Of a stretch of 48,647 nucleotides of DNA, positions 27,080 through 36,354 are shown piece by piece (position 1 is the first letter of the stretch; each line of letters begins with the position of its first letter). Made by a program: the position numbers and the translations under genes. The DNA comes from Balneolaceae bacterium (lineage in GTDB: Bacteria; Bacteroidota; Rhodothermia; Balneolales; Cyclonatronaceae), in the NCBI GenBank assembly GCA_007694035.1, contig RECM01000156.1, positions 1 through 48,647 on the forward strand, in the 5' to 3' direction. The notes beneath the pieces are model-generated. The model was not told the origin of the DNA. It saw only the letters and a list, made by a program, of their open reading frames with translations, and ran no database searches.

Positions 27080-28186
27080 ATGCACTTTCGATATCTCAAA
27101 TGGGACGACCGTTTTTCAAAAGGCGGGAAAACACCTGCATTTTCCCGCCTGTTCGACCTGTTCCAGCAATTGCTTACCATTGCCAGCGGAGATGTGGCCC
27201 AGGCGCTGAAGTGGCTTACTGACCTCGACAAGCAGTATGGCCTTACCAGGGATGATGACTACAGTATAGGGGATTTTATACAGGAGCTGCAGGACAAAAA
27301 CTATATAAAACCGGATGAAAGTGGATCCCTGTTTGTGCCAACTGCCAAAACGGAACGATCGCTGAGGCAGCGATCACTTGAGGAGATATTTAAGGGACTA
27401 AAAAAAGGGCCGCAGGGTTCGCATAAAAGTTCGCAGCAGGGAACCGGAACTGACCGTGAACCGGAAACCAGAAGCTGGCAGTTTGGCGATGATACCCATA
27501 ACATCGATTCCGTCGGTACGATTATGAATACCCTCCGCCACAGCAGTATTGATCGTTTTGATCTTACAGAGGATGATCTGCTGGTTCATGAAACCGATCA
27601 CAACACAGCCGTTGCAACAGTTCTTATGATAGACCTGAGCCATTCCATGATTCTGTACGGCGAAGACCGGATTACCCCTGCAAAAACTGTGGCTATGGGG
27701 CTTGCTGAACTCATCCTGAACCAATATGCCAAAGATACACTCGACATTATTGCATTTGGAAACGATGCCTGGGCAGTATCCATAGATGAGCTGCCCTACC
27801 TGAAGGTCGGCCCGTTTCATACCAATACACTGGCCGGACTTGAACTGGCCAGGCATATTCTTCAGAGAAGAAAAAACACCAACAAGCAGATATTCATGAT
27901 AACCGACGGCAAACCCTCAGCCATGTATGAGAACGGTCGTCTTTACAAGAACAGTTTCGGTCTTGACCGCAAGATTGTGAACCGGGTACTCGACGAGGCA
28001 GTGAAATGCCGCCGTGAAAAAATACCCATAACTACGTTTATGATCGCCAGTGATCCGTATCTGCAGAATTTTGTGCGCGATCTTACCGAAGCAAACAGCG
28101 GGAGGGCCTACTTTGCCTCACTCGACAATCTCGGCGGTTATATTTTCGAAGATTATATCAGAAACCGCAGAAAAAGGGTACTGTGA
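27080..28186 (+). CDS. VWA-domain protein (CoxE/YehP-like)
   Basis: A 368-residue soluble protein. The first 150 residues are helical with a charged linker (about 100-135). Residues of about 178-360 form a von Willebrand factor A domain with an intact metal site DLSHSM (Asp185, Ser187, Ser189) and the strand FMITDGKPS, where the Asp also contacts metal. No signal peptide is visible, so it is cytoplasmic. In related bacteria such proteins act beside MoxR-family AAA ATPases as co-chaperones or insertase helpers; no ATPase gene is next to this one in the window, so its partner must be elsewhere. The start is ATG after two 19-bp direct repeats. Its stop is followed by the terminator of the converging ompH operon. 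Confidence 0.82.
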   Translation: MHFRYLKWDDRFSKGGKTPAFSRLFDLFQQLLTIASGDVAQALKWLTDLDKQYGLTRDDDYSIGDFIQELQDKNYIKPDESGSLFVPTAKTERSLRQRSLEEIFKGLKKGPQGSHKSSQQGTGTDREPETRSWQFGDDTHNIDSVGTIMNTLRHSSIDRFDLTEDDLLVHETDHNTAVATVLMIDLSHSMILYGEDRITPAKTVAMGLAELILNQYAKDTLDIIAFGNDAWAVSIDELPYLKVGPFHTNTLAGLELARHILQRRKNTNKQIFMITDGKPSAMYENGRLYKNSFGLDRKIVNRVLDEAVKCRREKIPITTFMIASDPYLQNFVRDLTEANSGRAYFASLDNLGGYIFEDYIRNRRKRVL

Positions 28187-28187
28187 A

Positions 28188-28227
28188 ATAAAAAAAGGCC
28201 GCTCCGTCATATGCGGCAGCGGCCTTT
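28188..28227 (-). terminator. Rho-independent terminator of the bamA-ompH operon
   Basis: On the minus strand AAAGGCCGCT (from 28227-28218) pairs with AGCGGCCTTT (from 28203-28194) as a perfect 10-bp GC-rich stem with a 14-base loop, followed by a T-run interrupted late by one A. The plus-strand reading, after the VWA stop, has only three T, so it probably mainly serves the minus-strand operon. Confidence 0.88.
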
Positions 28228-28248
28228 CGATTACTATGCGTAATTATA

Positions 28249-28791
28249 CTAAATGTCGAGTTTTGCCATTACCCGCTCTGTGATATTGAAGTTTCTGCGA
28301 ACTTCTTCAGAGACATACAGAATTATGAAATCACCATTATTGGTCATGGTGTTTAGCACATAGGTGAGTCCCATCTCTTCGGCAACAGTATCAATGGCTA
28401 CCTGAATTTTTTCAATAACAGGGCTTATGAGTTCAATCTGCTGTTGCTGAAGTTCCTGCTGTGCATTGCCCTGTAATTGCTGGAGTTCAACCTGCATACG
28501 GGTCAGGCTTTCTTCCTCTCTTTCACGGGCCTCTGCGGATATAACTGAACGGCGGCGTTGGAAATCTTCGAGGCGCTGTGCCAGTTCCATCTCTTTACTG
28601 GCTATTTCACGGTTTTTACGTTCCATAAAATTTTGCAGCCTGCGCTCAATAGATGCCATTTCAGGCATTCTTTCAAGAATAACCATAGGCTCTACATATC
28701 CGATTTTCATATCGGACTGTGCCTGCAGGTTTTCGGTCTGCACCAGAGCGAAAACCATTAACAGAAGGGGTAATAGTATATATTTTTTCAT
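28249..28791 (-). CDS. OmpH/Skp family periplasmic chaperone (third copy)
   Basis: A 180-residue protein with a signal peptide ending near QSDMKIG. The body is a long coiled coil (about residues 40-120, RRLQNFMERKNREIASKEME) with conserved ends KIGYVEPMVILERMPE and VAEEMGLTYVLNT, which form the small Skp beta domain. Skp trimers hold unfolded outer-membrane proteins on their way to BamA. It is the last of three tandem paralogues downstream of bamA, 19 bp after the second copy, and is followed by the operon terminator. Confidence 0.9.
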   Translation of the reverse strand: MKKYILLPLLLMVFALVQTENLQAQSDMKIGYVEPMVILERMPEMASIERRLQNFMERKNREIASKEMELAQRLEDFQRRRSVISAEAREREEESLTRMQVELQQLQGNAQQELQQQQIELISPVIEKIQVAIDTVAEEMGLTYVLNTMTNNGDFIILYVSEEVRRNFNITERVMAKLDI

Positions 28792-28810
28792 TTCGGGACT
28801 CCGGTTCAGA

Positions 28811-29341
28811 TTATTGAGTTAATTTGTTGATGACTTTTTGTGTTATATCCAGGTTGCTCTTGGCCATTGCCGATGAAAAAACAATAATCGGCTGTGCATT
28901 GCCCGTTTCCTGGTTGAGTACATAATCAAGGCCTTGTTCTTTTGCAACCGAAGCTATGGCTTCCTCAATTTCAATCATCAGGGGCTGCATCAGTTCATTC
29001 TGACGTTGCTGTATTTCTCTCTGCAGAACATTAAGGCGCTGAGTCAGATTCTGATCTTTTTGCCTTAGCCTGTTCTCTTCCCTGGTGCGATTCTCCTGGC
29101 TCATACGCTCACTTGCTTCTCTGAAAGCGACCAGTTCTTCCTGGAACTCACGGATTTCAACCTCATACTCCTGTTCCTTTTCCTGAATGAGCTGCGAGAT
29201 GCGCCGTTCAATTACCTCGCGTTCCGGGAGGGCTTCAAGAACCGCCTGGGGATTTATATAACCCACTTTATGTTGTTGTGAGTACGCTGATCCGGCTGTT
29301 ATCAGCAGGACGAGCACCATCAGATGTATCTTTTTTATCAT
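28811..29341 (-). CDS. OmpH/Skp family periplasmic chaperone (second copy)
   Basis: A 176-residue secreted protein with signal sequence MIKKIHLMVLVLLITAGSAY, the conserved start HKVGYINPQAVLEALPE and a Gln/Glu/Arg-rich coiled coil of about 90 residues, ending with AKEQGLDYVLNQETGNAQP. It shares its layout with the first and third copies but has diverged strongly in the coiled coil. The likely role is chaperoning outer-membrane proteins to BamA. A 51 bp gap separates it from the first copy. Confidence 0.9.
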   Translation of the reverse strand: MIKKIHLMVLVLLITAGSAYSQQHKVGYINPQAVLEALPEREVIERRISQLIQEKEQEYEVEIREFQEELVAFREASERMSQENRTREENRLRQKDQNLTQRLNVLQREIQQRQNELMQPLMIEIEEAIASVAKEQGLDYVLNQETGNAQPIIVFSSAMAKSNLDITQKVINKLTQ

Positions 29342-29392
29342 TATCGAATGATCAGGTTATTGTTAACAAAAAATGAAACGTATAAAAACAAA

Positions 29393-29950
29393 TTATCTTG
29401 CAGGCTGATCCACCTGGATTCCCATTTCAAGCAGTACTTCATTACTGATGTTCCACTGAGGTCGGGTATACAGGAACAGGAAATCGCCAGCCCTGTCGAA
29501 CACAAAATCAAATCCGTCGCGTGCGGCAACCTTGTCGGTAGCCTCAACAATCCTGAGTTGAATCGGTTCCAGCAATTGTTGCTGCTGCTTGAAGTAATCG
29601 CCGTCGGGACCAAACTTGCTCTGTAAGAAACGTTCACGGTCCCTGATTTTATTGTCTATTTCAGTAAGTTTCTGTTGCCGCTGTTCACTGGTATAGAGGA
29701 TTTCCCTGGCCTGGAACTCCTGTTTCAGTCGTTCGATCTCCGACTGCATCCGGTCAATCTCCTGCTGCCACTCCTGGCTTACCTGCCTTAGTCTCTGATC
29801 GATACCGGTGTATTCAGGCATTTTCGAAAGAATATACTCGGAATCAATAAATCCAATTTTCTGATTCTGTGCCTGAGCCAGTTCAGCAGATACACCCAGT
29901 GCAGCACATGCAAGAGCGGTCAGAAGATATGCAAATGAATTTAATTTCAT
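29393..29950 (-). CDS. OmpH/Skp family periplasmic chaperone (first copy)
   Basis: A 185-residue secreted protein with signal peptide MKLNSFAYLLTALACAALGV. The mature start QKIGFIDSEYILSKMPE is the Skp signature, followed by a coiled coil with IDNKIRDRERFLQSKFGPDG, and VAARDGFDFVFDRAGDFLFLY near the end. This copy carries an extra FGPDGDYF segment between coiled-coil and C-terminal strand that is typical of OmpH in Bacteroidota-like bacteria. It starts 8 bp after the bamA stop, so it is co-transcribed with bamA. Confidence 0.92.
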   Translation of the reverse strand: MKLNSFAYLLTALACAALGVSAELAQAQNQKIGFIDSEYILSKMPEYTGIDQRLRQVSQEWQQEIDRMQSEIERLKQEFQAREILYTSEQRQQKLTEIDNKIRDRERFLQSKFGPDGDYFKQQQQLLEPIQLRIVEATDKVAARDGFDFVFDRAGDFLFLYTRPQWNISNEVLLEMGIQVDQPAR

Positions 29951-29958
29951 AAGTCTTA

Positions 29959-32433
29959 TCAGAATGGTGATCCGATATTTATGAGGAACTCCCAGTTTCC
30001 GGCTTCGACTGTGGTATTGGGTATACCATCGAAACGATAACCGTAACTCAGGTCAATCAGCCCAAGAATAGGCAGGAAAACCCTTACACCGAAGCCGGCA
30101 GACCGCTTCAGATTGAACGGGTCCCAGGTATTGAAGTCAAAGTAGGCATTGCCACTTTCGGCAAAAAGATAAGGGATAAGCTGAACCTGTTCGCTTGAAA
30201 CTGCCGGATATCTCAACTCGGCAAAATACTTGTTGTAAATACGGCCGCCAACAAATTCTCCGTCGATTGCAGGGGAAATCGATCCGCCGAAACCACCGGG
30301 AAAGCCCTTCAGATCCACGTTATCGCGGTAGAAGACCTGTTGTTGCTGCAGTGGCGTACCACCGAGGTAGAACCGCTGGAACTGACTCCTGTCTTTGCTG
30401 CCAAACCAGCCCATGTATCCGAATTCGGCTCCGCTTGTAGCAACCAACCTGCCAACCACAGGTATATGGTTCTGGAATGTAAGCAGGCCTTTGTAAAACT
30501 GTTTGAAGCCCGGTAACGGAGGAGCAACTTCAATAGAACCAGACAGCTTTGAACCACTGTTCGGCGACAACGGATTGTCGAGCGAGTTACGTTCAATCAC
30601 CGATTTCAACGATATTGTACTTGCGCGACCTGGTTCCAGGAGCCCTTCGCTGCGGAAAACATCGAACATCTGGTATTGCAGGATATTGATCTGCTGGAAG
30701 AAATCATCGGGCCATTGCAGGCGCCGGCCCAGAGAAACACTGCTGCTGAACTGCTCAAACCGCTGGTTCGAGAATTTATACAAACTGTATGAAGTGTTGA
30801 ATCCAAAAGAATTTGGCCTGCCGAACATCCACGGCTCCTGAAAACCAATTGAATAATTCTGGAAACCCCGGCCTGTAACCTGTACACCAAGCGACAGCCG
30901 CTGCCCGTCTCCACTCGGCAGCGGACGCCAGGCCTCTCCGTTGAGCAGATTCTGAGCCGAAAAATTATTAAAATTGAGCCTGGCCGATAGAATTACACCA
31001 ATCTGCCGGCCACCGAATCCACCTGAAAATTCAAAGTTGTCGGTACTTGCCGATTCGTCGAGTGAGTAGATTACATTAACGGTTTTCTCTTCGTAATTAT
31101 AATCGAGGTCGGGCAGGATATTCTCCGGAACAAAATAACCCAGCGTAGCAAGTTCACGTACCGAACGCTGTATGGCGGCCCGGCTGTAGTTGGTTCCCGG
31201 GATGTTTCTCAGGTTGCGCCGAACAACATCGTCATTTGTTTTCGTGTTACCGGTAAAACTGACCTCGACCAGTTTGGCGATTTCATCCTCAATAATATTC
31301 AGATGCAGGTCCAGCGAATCGCCTTCAACAAACCGGATATCTTCCTCAATGCGCATAAACAGGTAGCCGATATTCTGATAGAGGCTTGTAACATCACTGC
31401 TTTCCCTGTTTATATTCAGGTTCATCTCATATTTTTCCTGATTAAACACATCCCCTTTTTCAAAACCCAGCGACTGGGAGAGCACCTCATCAGGATATAC
31501 TGTATTCCCCTCCCAGGTGATATTGCGAACACGGTATTGAGGCCCCTCATCAATTACCAGGTTGATGGCAACACCCTGTCGGCGCCTGTTGTGGTCATAT
31601 ACAAAAACGGTATCCTCTTTGATCCTGAAATCGAGGTGACCGTTTTTCTTGTAGAAATTAATCAGGTTCTGTTTCCCCTCCATGTAATCATCACGCTCGA
31701 ATGTCTGCCTTGTGAGCGATCTTAGGAAGGTGGTCCGTTTAATGGGCTTCATCCGGCTTCTAAGCCTGCGATCGGAGAAATTTTCATTACCTTCAATCTC
31801 AACCGACCTGATCTGAATCCGTTCTCCGGGATCAATATCAAAAATCACCTTCATTCTGTTTCTGAGCGTATCGACCTCACCGGAAATTACATCCACACTT
31901 GTGTACCAGTACCCCTTGTCGCGGTAGTATCGTTGAATGGTATTCACAGCCTGCATTTTCGATGACTCGGTAACAGCAAATCCCGGCAGAAGGGTAATTT
32001 TATCTCTGAGATCCCTGCGATGAGACCGTTTAATACCCCTGAGTTCGTAATCTTCAAGGCGCGGCTGCTCGGTAACGTAAATGTCGAGATTCACCGACCC
32101 GGTGGTAACTTCGGTATGAACAATTCTGACATCAGAAAAAAGCCCGGTGTTATAGAGCCTTCTTACAGCGGTGGCAATGGTTTCGCCAGGAATTGTGATA
32201 CTTTCCCCCTCCTGTAAGCCGGTTGTACCCGATATCATTGAAACAGAATAGCTTTCTGTGCCAATGAGGTTAATACTGCGGATGTTGAACTGGCGCGGCC
32301 TGGTATTCAGAGGATTTGACAGGTCAAGCTGCGGGGCACCCGGTGGAATTACCTGGGCCTGTGCCGGTTCTGCGAGCAGAAAAAGAAGCAATAACAGCGT
32401 TAAATTGCGAATTGTACCTTGTATTGAAAACAC
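29959..32433 (-). CDS. bamA: Outer membrane assembly factor BamA
   Basis: An 824-residue Omp85 protein that inserts beta-barrels into the outer membrane. The signal peptide (LTLLLLLFLLAEPAQAQV) is followed by about five POTRA domains (about 50-440; for example VRNITWEGNTVYPDEVLSQ and LVEVSFTGNTKTNDDVV) and a 16-strand barrel. Family hallmarks are GGFGGRQIGV at the barrel start, the YLGGTPLQQ ... LKGFPGG region of the loop-6 area, and the terminal Phe (WEFLINIGSPF). The start is GTG: no ATG precedes the signal peptide in frame. It lies between uppS and the ompH genes. Confidence 0.96.
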   Translation of the reverse strand: MFSIQGTIRNLTLLLLLFLLAEPAQAQVIPPGAPQLDLSNPLNTRPRQFNIRSINLIGTESYSVSMISGTTGLQEGESITIPGETIATAVRRLYNTGLFSDVRIVHTEVTTGSVNLDIYVTEQPRLEDYELRGIKRSHRRDLRDKITLLPGFAVTESSKMQAVNTIQRYYRDKGYWYTSVDVISGEVDTLRNRMKVIFDIDPGERIQIRSVEIEGNENFSDRRLRSRMKPIKRTTFLRSLTRQTFERDDYMEGKQNLINFYKKNGHLDFRIKEDTVFVYDHNRRRQGVAINLVIDEGPQYRVRNITWEGNTVYPDEVLSQSLGFEKGDVFNQEKYEMNLNINRESSDVTSLYQNIGYLFMRIEEDIRFVEGDSLDLHLNIIEDEIAKLVEVSFTGNTKTNDDVVRRNLRNIPGTNYSRAAIQRSVRELATLGYFVPENILPDLDYNYEEKTVNVIYSLDESASTDNFEFSGGFGGRQIGVILSARLNFNNFSAQNLLNGEAWRPLPSGDGQRLSLGVQVTGRGFQNYSIGFQEPWMFGRPNSFGFNTSYSLYKFSNQRFEQFSSSVSLGRRLQWPDDFFQQINILQYQMFDVFRSEGLLEPGRASTISLKSVIERNSLDNPLSPNSGSKLSGSIEVAPPLPGFKQFYKGLLTFQNHIPVVGRLVATSGAEFGYMGWFGSKDRSQFQRFYLGGTPLQQQQVFYRDNVDLKGFPGGFGGSISPAIDGEFVGGRIYNKYFAELRYPAVSSEQVQLIPYLFAESGNAYFDFNTWDPFNLKRSAGFGVRVFLPILGLIDLSYGYRFDGIPNTTVEAGNWEFLINIGSPF

Positions 32434-32495
32434 GCTTTGATCTGGTATGAGGTTAATCGATTAGGAAATATTCTGGACAATCAGGTAGCGTAACG

Positions 32496-33317
32496 TTAAA
32501 CACCCGCACTAACTTGCCTCATATCCTTTTTTTCTAGTTGTTCTGAGATTTTACCAAAGCGCCGTTCTCTCTTCTGATAAGATTCTATAGATTTGTAAAG
32601 CTCATCTCTGCGGAAATCAGGCCAGTATTTTTTGCTGATATACAGTTCGGAATACGCTGCCTGCCACAATAAAAAATTACTGAGCCGGAATTCTCCACCG
32701 GTTCTGATCAACAGGTCCGGATCCGGAATTGAATTCGTTGTCAACAAAGACTGAACAAGTTCTTCATTCACGTCTTCGGGACCGACTTCCCCGTTTATTA
32801 CCATTTCACTGATCTTACGGGCCGCCTGTGCGAGGTCCCAACGGCCTGAGTAGCTCAGGGCGAGGCAAACCTGGAGGCGTTTGTTATCTTTGGTGATCTC
32901 TATAGCTTCGAGTAGTTCGCGATGGCATTTGTCGGGCAGCCTTTCAAGCTGACCAACTGCTACAAGTTTAATGTCGTTTTCGACCAGTTTCCTGGTCTCT
33001 TTACGCAAGCTTTGAATCAGCAGTTGCATAAGGGCATTCACTTCAGATGCCGGTCTCATCCAGTTTTCTGTAGAAAAGGCAAACAGGGTAAGGTGGGGTA
33101 TTCCCATCTGGGCGCAGGCTTCAACTGTATCGCGGACAGAGTCGACACCGGCCTGGTGACCGAAAACCCTCATATTGCCGCGTTCCTTGGCCCAGCGGCC
33201 GTTCCCATCCATAATTATCGCAATGTGATTGGGTACTCTGCCACTCTCCCGCAGTTCTACCTGGCGCTGGGCGTCCTTTTCTGTCTGTTTTTTCCGGTTT
33301 AGTGATACGGTTTTCAA
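32496..33317 (-). CDS. uppS: Isoprenyl (undecaprenyl) diphosphate synthase
   Basis: A 273-residue cis-prenyltransferase that makes undecaprenyl diphosphate, the lipid carrier for peptidoglycan and other glycans. Motifs are HIAIIMDGNGRWAKERG with catalytic Asp37, GHQAGVDSVRD, FSTENW, and DLLIRTGGEFRLSNFLLWQ followed by a YSELY strand. It has about 30 charged residues ahead of the conserved core. The start is TTG; no ATG precedes the core in frame. Its gap to bamA is 62 bp and to ribH 66 bp; it sits in the same minus-strand run. UppS next to BamA is a common arrangement in this group. Confidence 0.94.
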   Translation of the reverse strand: MKTVSLNRKKQTEKDAQRQVELRESGRVPNHIAIIMDGNGRWAKERGNMRVFGHQAGVDSVRDTVEACAQMGIPHLTLFAFSTENWMRPASEVNALMQLLIQSLRKETRKLVENDIKLVAVGQLERLPDKCHRELLEAIEITKDNKRLQVCLALSYSGRWDLAQAARKISEMVINGEVGPEDVNEELVQSLLTTNSIPDPDLLIRTGGEFRLSNFLLWQAAYSELYISKKYWPDFRRDELYKSIESYQKRERRFGKISEQLEKKDMRQVSAGV

Positions 33318-33383
33318 AAATTTGACCTTTTTTGCTGTTTCAAGCTCGGAAAATTATGATTTAATTCGTCCGTATTCAACAAT

Positions 33384-33860
33384 TTATTCGTTTTTTAACT
33401 GATTGCTCACCGAAATCATCTCAATAAGAGTCATGGCGGCCTCCTCGCCCTTGTTTCCGGCCTTGGTTCCTGCCCGTTCTATAGCCTGTTCAATGGTATC
33501 GGTGGTCAGAACCCCAAATATTACTGGTTTTCCGAAGTCCAGGTTGAGCCTGGCCAAACCACTGTTCACGGCCCCTGCAACATAATCAAAATGGGGCGTT
33601 GATCCGCGGATCACAGCACCAAGGCATATGATGCCGTCGTAATTGCCCGATTCAAGCATCAGTTTTGCCGTCAGTGGCAATTCATAAGCTCCAGGGCAAT
33701 AGACAACCGTTATATCCTTTTCCGGCACACCATGAACCAGAAGGTTTTCAATAGCCCCCTCTTTCAGGCGTTCGGTGATGAATGAATTCCACCGCGATAC
33801 AATTATGCCGATTCTGGCATTTACGGAAGTGAAATTCCCACGAATGGTTTGTACTGGCAT
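33384..33860 (-). CDS. ribH: 6,7-dimethyl-8-ribityllumazine synthase
   Basis: A 158-residue enzyme that condenses ribitylaminouracil with dihydroxybutanone phosphate in riboflavin synthesis. Family motifs are [29 protein letters not shown] and [18 protein letters not shown] with the catalytic His. ATG at 33860 is chosen because it gives the normal length; a GTG at 33899 would add 13 residues and overlap the upstream PHP gene by 29 bp. With the ATG the gap to the PHP stop is 10 bp. No other rib gene is in the window. Confidence 0.95.
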   Translation of the reverse strand: MPVQTIRGNFTSVNARIGIIVSRWNSFITERLKEGAIENLLVHGVPEKDITVVYCPGAYELPLTAKLMLESGNYDGIICLGAVIRGSTPHFDYVAGAVNSGLARLNLDFGKPVIFGVLTTDTIEQAIERAGTKAGNKGEEAAMTLIEMISVSNQLKNE

Positions 33861-33870
33861 ATCAATAATT

Positions 33871-34716
33871 TCAGGATGTGATGTTTTCTTTTCGTTCACG
33901 GCAAAATGATTCTACCCGGTCGGCTATTTTCGCATCGACACAAACCACGCCAAGATACTGGTCATCTGCTTCTTTAAAGCCGTGATAGTCGCTTCCACCG
34001 GTAGTCAAAAGGCCGTTTATTTTTGCAAAATTTTCATATTTACGCTGAAGATCAAAATTATGGCTGGGGTGAATGGTCTCAATACCGTCCAGATTCGTCT
34101 TCGCAAAATAGTTGAGGTCTTCGTCGACGTAAAAAAGTCCCGGATGAGCAAGTACCGACATGCCGCCGGCACCGCTAATTATACTGATTACATCCTCAAC
34201 ACTGTGGTACTCCGACTTAAAGTAGGCAGGGGCTTCATTACTCAGGAACTTGTTGAAAGCCGCCTGTACATTGTCAACAACTTTTTTTTCGACCAGCAGC
34301 CCTGCAATGTGGTTCCGGTTAATCGGAACATTCATTGCGATTTTTTCAACATCTTCAAATTCAATGTCGACACCGAGTTTAACAAGGTTTTCGACCATTA
34401 TCCTGGCACGGTTGATGCGCCGGATTTTTTGGTCGAGAAAAAGTTTCTTCAGATCCGCGTTACCCACGTCGAAGCCATAGGCCAGAATATGACATTCCCT
34501 GCCATTATAGTCGCAGGTAATTTCAGCACCGGCAATTACATGAACCCCGGCATCCACACCTGCGGCCCTGGCTTCAAAATATCCCGAATAGGTATCATGA
34601 TCCGTCAGGGCAATAACCGAAAGCCCGCGACTTGCCGCCCTTTTCACCACTTCGGCAGGAGCGTGTTTCCCGTCGGAGGCCGTTGTGTGAATATGTAAGT
34701 CGGCTTTTTGCATCAT
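33871..34716 (-). CDS. PHP-domain phosphoesterase (TrpH/YciV, RNase AM-like)
   Basis: A 281-residue metal-dependent hydrolase of the PHP superfamily. Metal-binding motifs are [42 protein letters not shown] and GGSDYHG. Related TrpH/YciV proteins hydrolyse 3',5'-nucleoside bisphosphates and trim RNA 5' ends. It is cytoplasmic. Its ATG overlaps the S41 protease stop by one base (TAATG) and a second ATG directly follows, so translation is coupled to the upstream gene. Confidence 0.92.
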   Translation of the reverse strand: MMQKADLHIHTTASDGKHAPAEVVKRAASRGLSVIALTDHDTYSGYFEARAAGVDAGVHVIAGAEITCDYNGRECHILAYGFDVGNADLKKLFLDQKIRRINRARIMVENLVKLGVDIEFEDVEKIAMNVPINRNHIAGLLVEKKVVDNVQAAFNKFLSNEAPAYFKSEYHSVEDVISIISGAGGMSVLAHPGLFYVDEDLNYFAKTNLDGIETIHPSHNFDLQRKYENFAKINGLLTTGGSDYHGFKEADDQYLGVVCVDAKIADRVESFCRERKENITS

Positions 34717-36344
34717 TAGGGGCTGAGCACAGAACGGTATCTTTGCTGATCGCTCAAGATACGAAGAGCCAGGCTCATTCCATCATCATAGGTTATGAGT
34801 GAGATGAGGCGGTTCGAACTATCTTCAAAGCGGTTGGTGAGCTCGGTAATGAGCTCTTTCCTGATCTGGTCTTTAAAGATATCCATTTCACGGCTTTTGG
34901 CCGTTTCGATCTGACTCCTGAGCTGTGCCAGCAGATTCGAATCAATTCCGGAGGGATGATCCAGAATCGATTGTTCAAGCTGGGCGAAATAGCGTTCAGC
35001 CTGATTGGTATAGGTGAAACCCACTCTGTTCAGGTACAAACGGAACTCATCATATGCCGCTTCAGAATCTGACTGTGCATCAAATGATTCGTGGTCTGCA
35101 GCGTATTCATTGGCGAAGAAAAAGTAGTGGTTCTGCTGCTGAAGTGCGATCCCGAGCATGCTCTGCTGCACGGCTTCCAGGTGCAGATCAGGATCGATAC
35201 CGTTGTGCTGATATACTTTGCGGCCGGCCCGGGTTTCAAATTCCCTGCCAGGCTGGTCGTAGGCGTTAGCACCGCCATAATCAACCGTCTGAATGGATCG
35301 TCCACTCGGTATGTAATACTTGGATGTGGTCATTTTAAGCGCCAGATTGTATGATAGCGGCTTAACAATCTGCACCAATCCCTTTCCAAAACTTCGTTCG
35401 CCAATTATTACAGCCCGGTCAAGGTCCTGAAGGGCTCCGGCAACAATTTCAGAAGCGCTGGCACTTCCGTTATTGATCAGTACAACAAGCGGTTCATCGC
35501 CGAGCATGGGTGACTCTTCAGTCCTGAAAACGGTACGGCTTTCGATAGCGCGTCCCCTCGTGGTTACCACCCCGATGCCGGGGCCCACAAATTTATCTAC
35601 TGTCTTTACCGCCTCGAAAAGCAGCCCGCCCGGGTTGTTGCGCAAATCCAGAACCAGGCTGTTTAACCCGCCGTTGGACCGCATATCATTTATTGCGTTT
35701 CGTACCTCTTCGGCCGTGTTCTGCCCGAATCGTGTTAGCTGTATATAGCCAATCCGCTGCCCATTGTCGATAATTCCGTAGCTGGTTATATTGCGTACTT
35801 CAATACGCTCGCGTGTCAATTCAAAAACGAGCGGTGTGTCGATACCAAAGCGTTCAATTTTTAATTCTACAGTAGTGCCCGTATCACCTCTCATCTGCAA
35901 CTGAAGTTCATCGGCCGACAACGTCTCCACTGTCATCCCGTTAACCTCCAGAATCACATCACCGGCTTTGATCCCCTTCCTGTGGGCTGAGTAGCCCTCT
36001 ATCGGTGCGATCACTACAAGACGTCCGCCACGTGATCCAACCTCAATGCCCACACCGGCATAACCACCGCGCGACATGATTTCCATTTCAGGAATCTGCG
36101 ACTCCTCGATGAGTACCGTATAGGGATCAAGTGTTTCGAGCATGGACCGGATACCATGCCGCATCAGTTTTTCGGGGTCAACCTCAACTACATAACCCTC
36201 CGACACTTCACTGTAGACCTCACTGAAAATGGTGAAGTTTTTTTTGATGAGGAACAGGGGATCGGGCCGGTAAATCAGACCCAGGCCCGTGATGCCCGCA
36301 AGTACGAGCACCAGGGCTATCAAGAGGCGCTTATTGCTGATCAT
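34716..36344 (-). CDS. S41 family C-terminal processing peptidase
   Basis: A 542-residue periplasmic serine protease. An N-terminal hydrophobic helix (LLIALVLVLAGITGLGLIY) anchors or exports it. A PDZ domain (about 85-165, GYAGVGIEVGSRGGRLVVI) precedes the catalytic core with the nucleophile Ser in NNGSASASEIVAGAL and the general-base Lys in GERSFGKGLVQ. CtpA/Prc enzymes trim C-termini of secreted and wall-associated proteins, often hydrolases. The gene follows the LysM transglycosylase by 10 bp, which fits a wall-remodelling pair: Prc is known to control wall hydrolases in other bacteria. Confidence 0.93.
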   Translation of the reverse strand: MISNKRLLIALVLVLAGITGLGLIYRPDPLFLIKKNFTIFSEVYSEVSEGYVVEVDPEKLMRHGIRSMLETLDPYTVLIEESQIPEMEIMSRGGYAGVGIEVGSRGGRLVVIAPIEGYSAHRKGIKAGDVILEVNGMTVETLSADELQLQMRGDTGTTVELKIERFGIDTPLVFELTRERIEVRNITSYGIIDNGQRIGYIQLTRFGQNTAEEVRNAINDMRSNGGLNSLVLDLRNNPGGLLFEAVKTVDKFVGPGIGVVTTRGRAIESRTVFRTEESPMLGDEPLVVLINNGSASASEIVAGALQDLDRAVIIGERSFGKGLVQIVKPLSYNLALKMTTSKYYIPSGRSIQTVDYGGANAYDQPGREFETRAGRKVYQHNGIDPDLHLEAVQQSMLGIALQQQNHYFFFANEYAADHESFDAQSDSEAAYDEFRLYLNRVGFTYTNQAERYFAQLEQSILDHPSGIDSNLLAQLRSQIETAKSREMDIFKDQIRKELITELTNRFEDSSNRLISLITYDDGMSLALRILSDQQRYRSVLSP

Positions 36345-36354
36345 TTTGCAAATA

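Noticed and set aside
33861-33899. Upstream GTG start for ribH overlapping the PHP gene
   Set aside because: It would add 13 residues that are not in the family; the ATG at 33860 gives the normal length and a 10 bp gap.
33982-34698. 238-residue plus-strand frame
   Set aside because: Antisense to the PHP phosphoesterase gene, whose metal-binding motifs are all in place.
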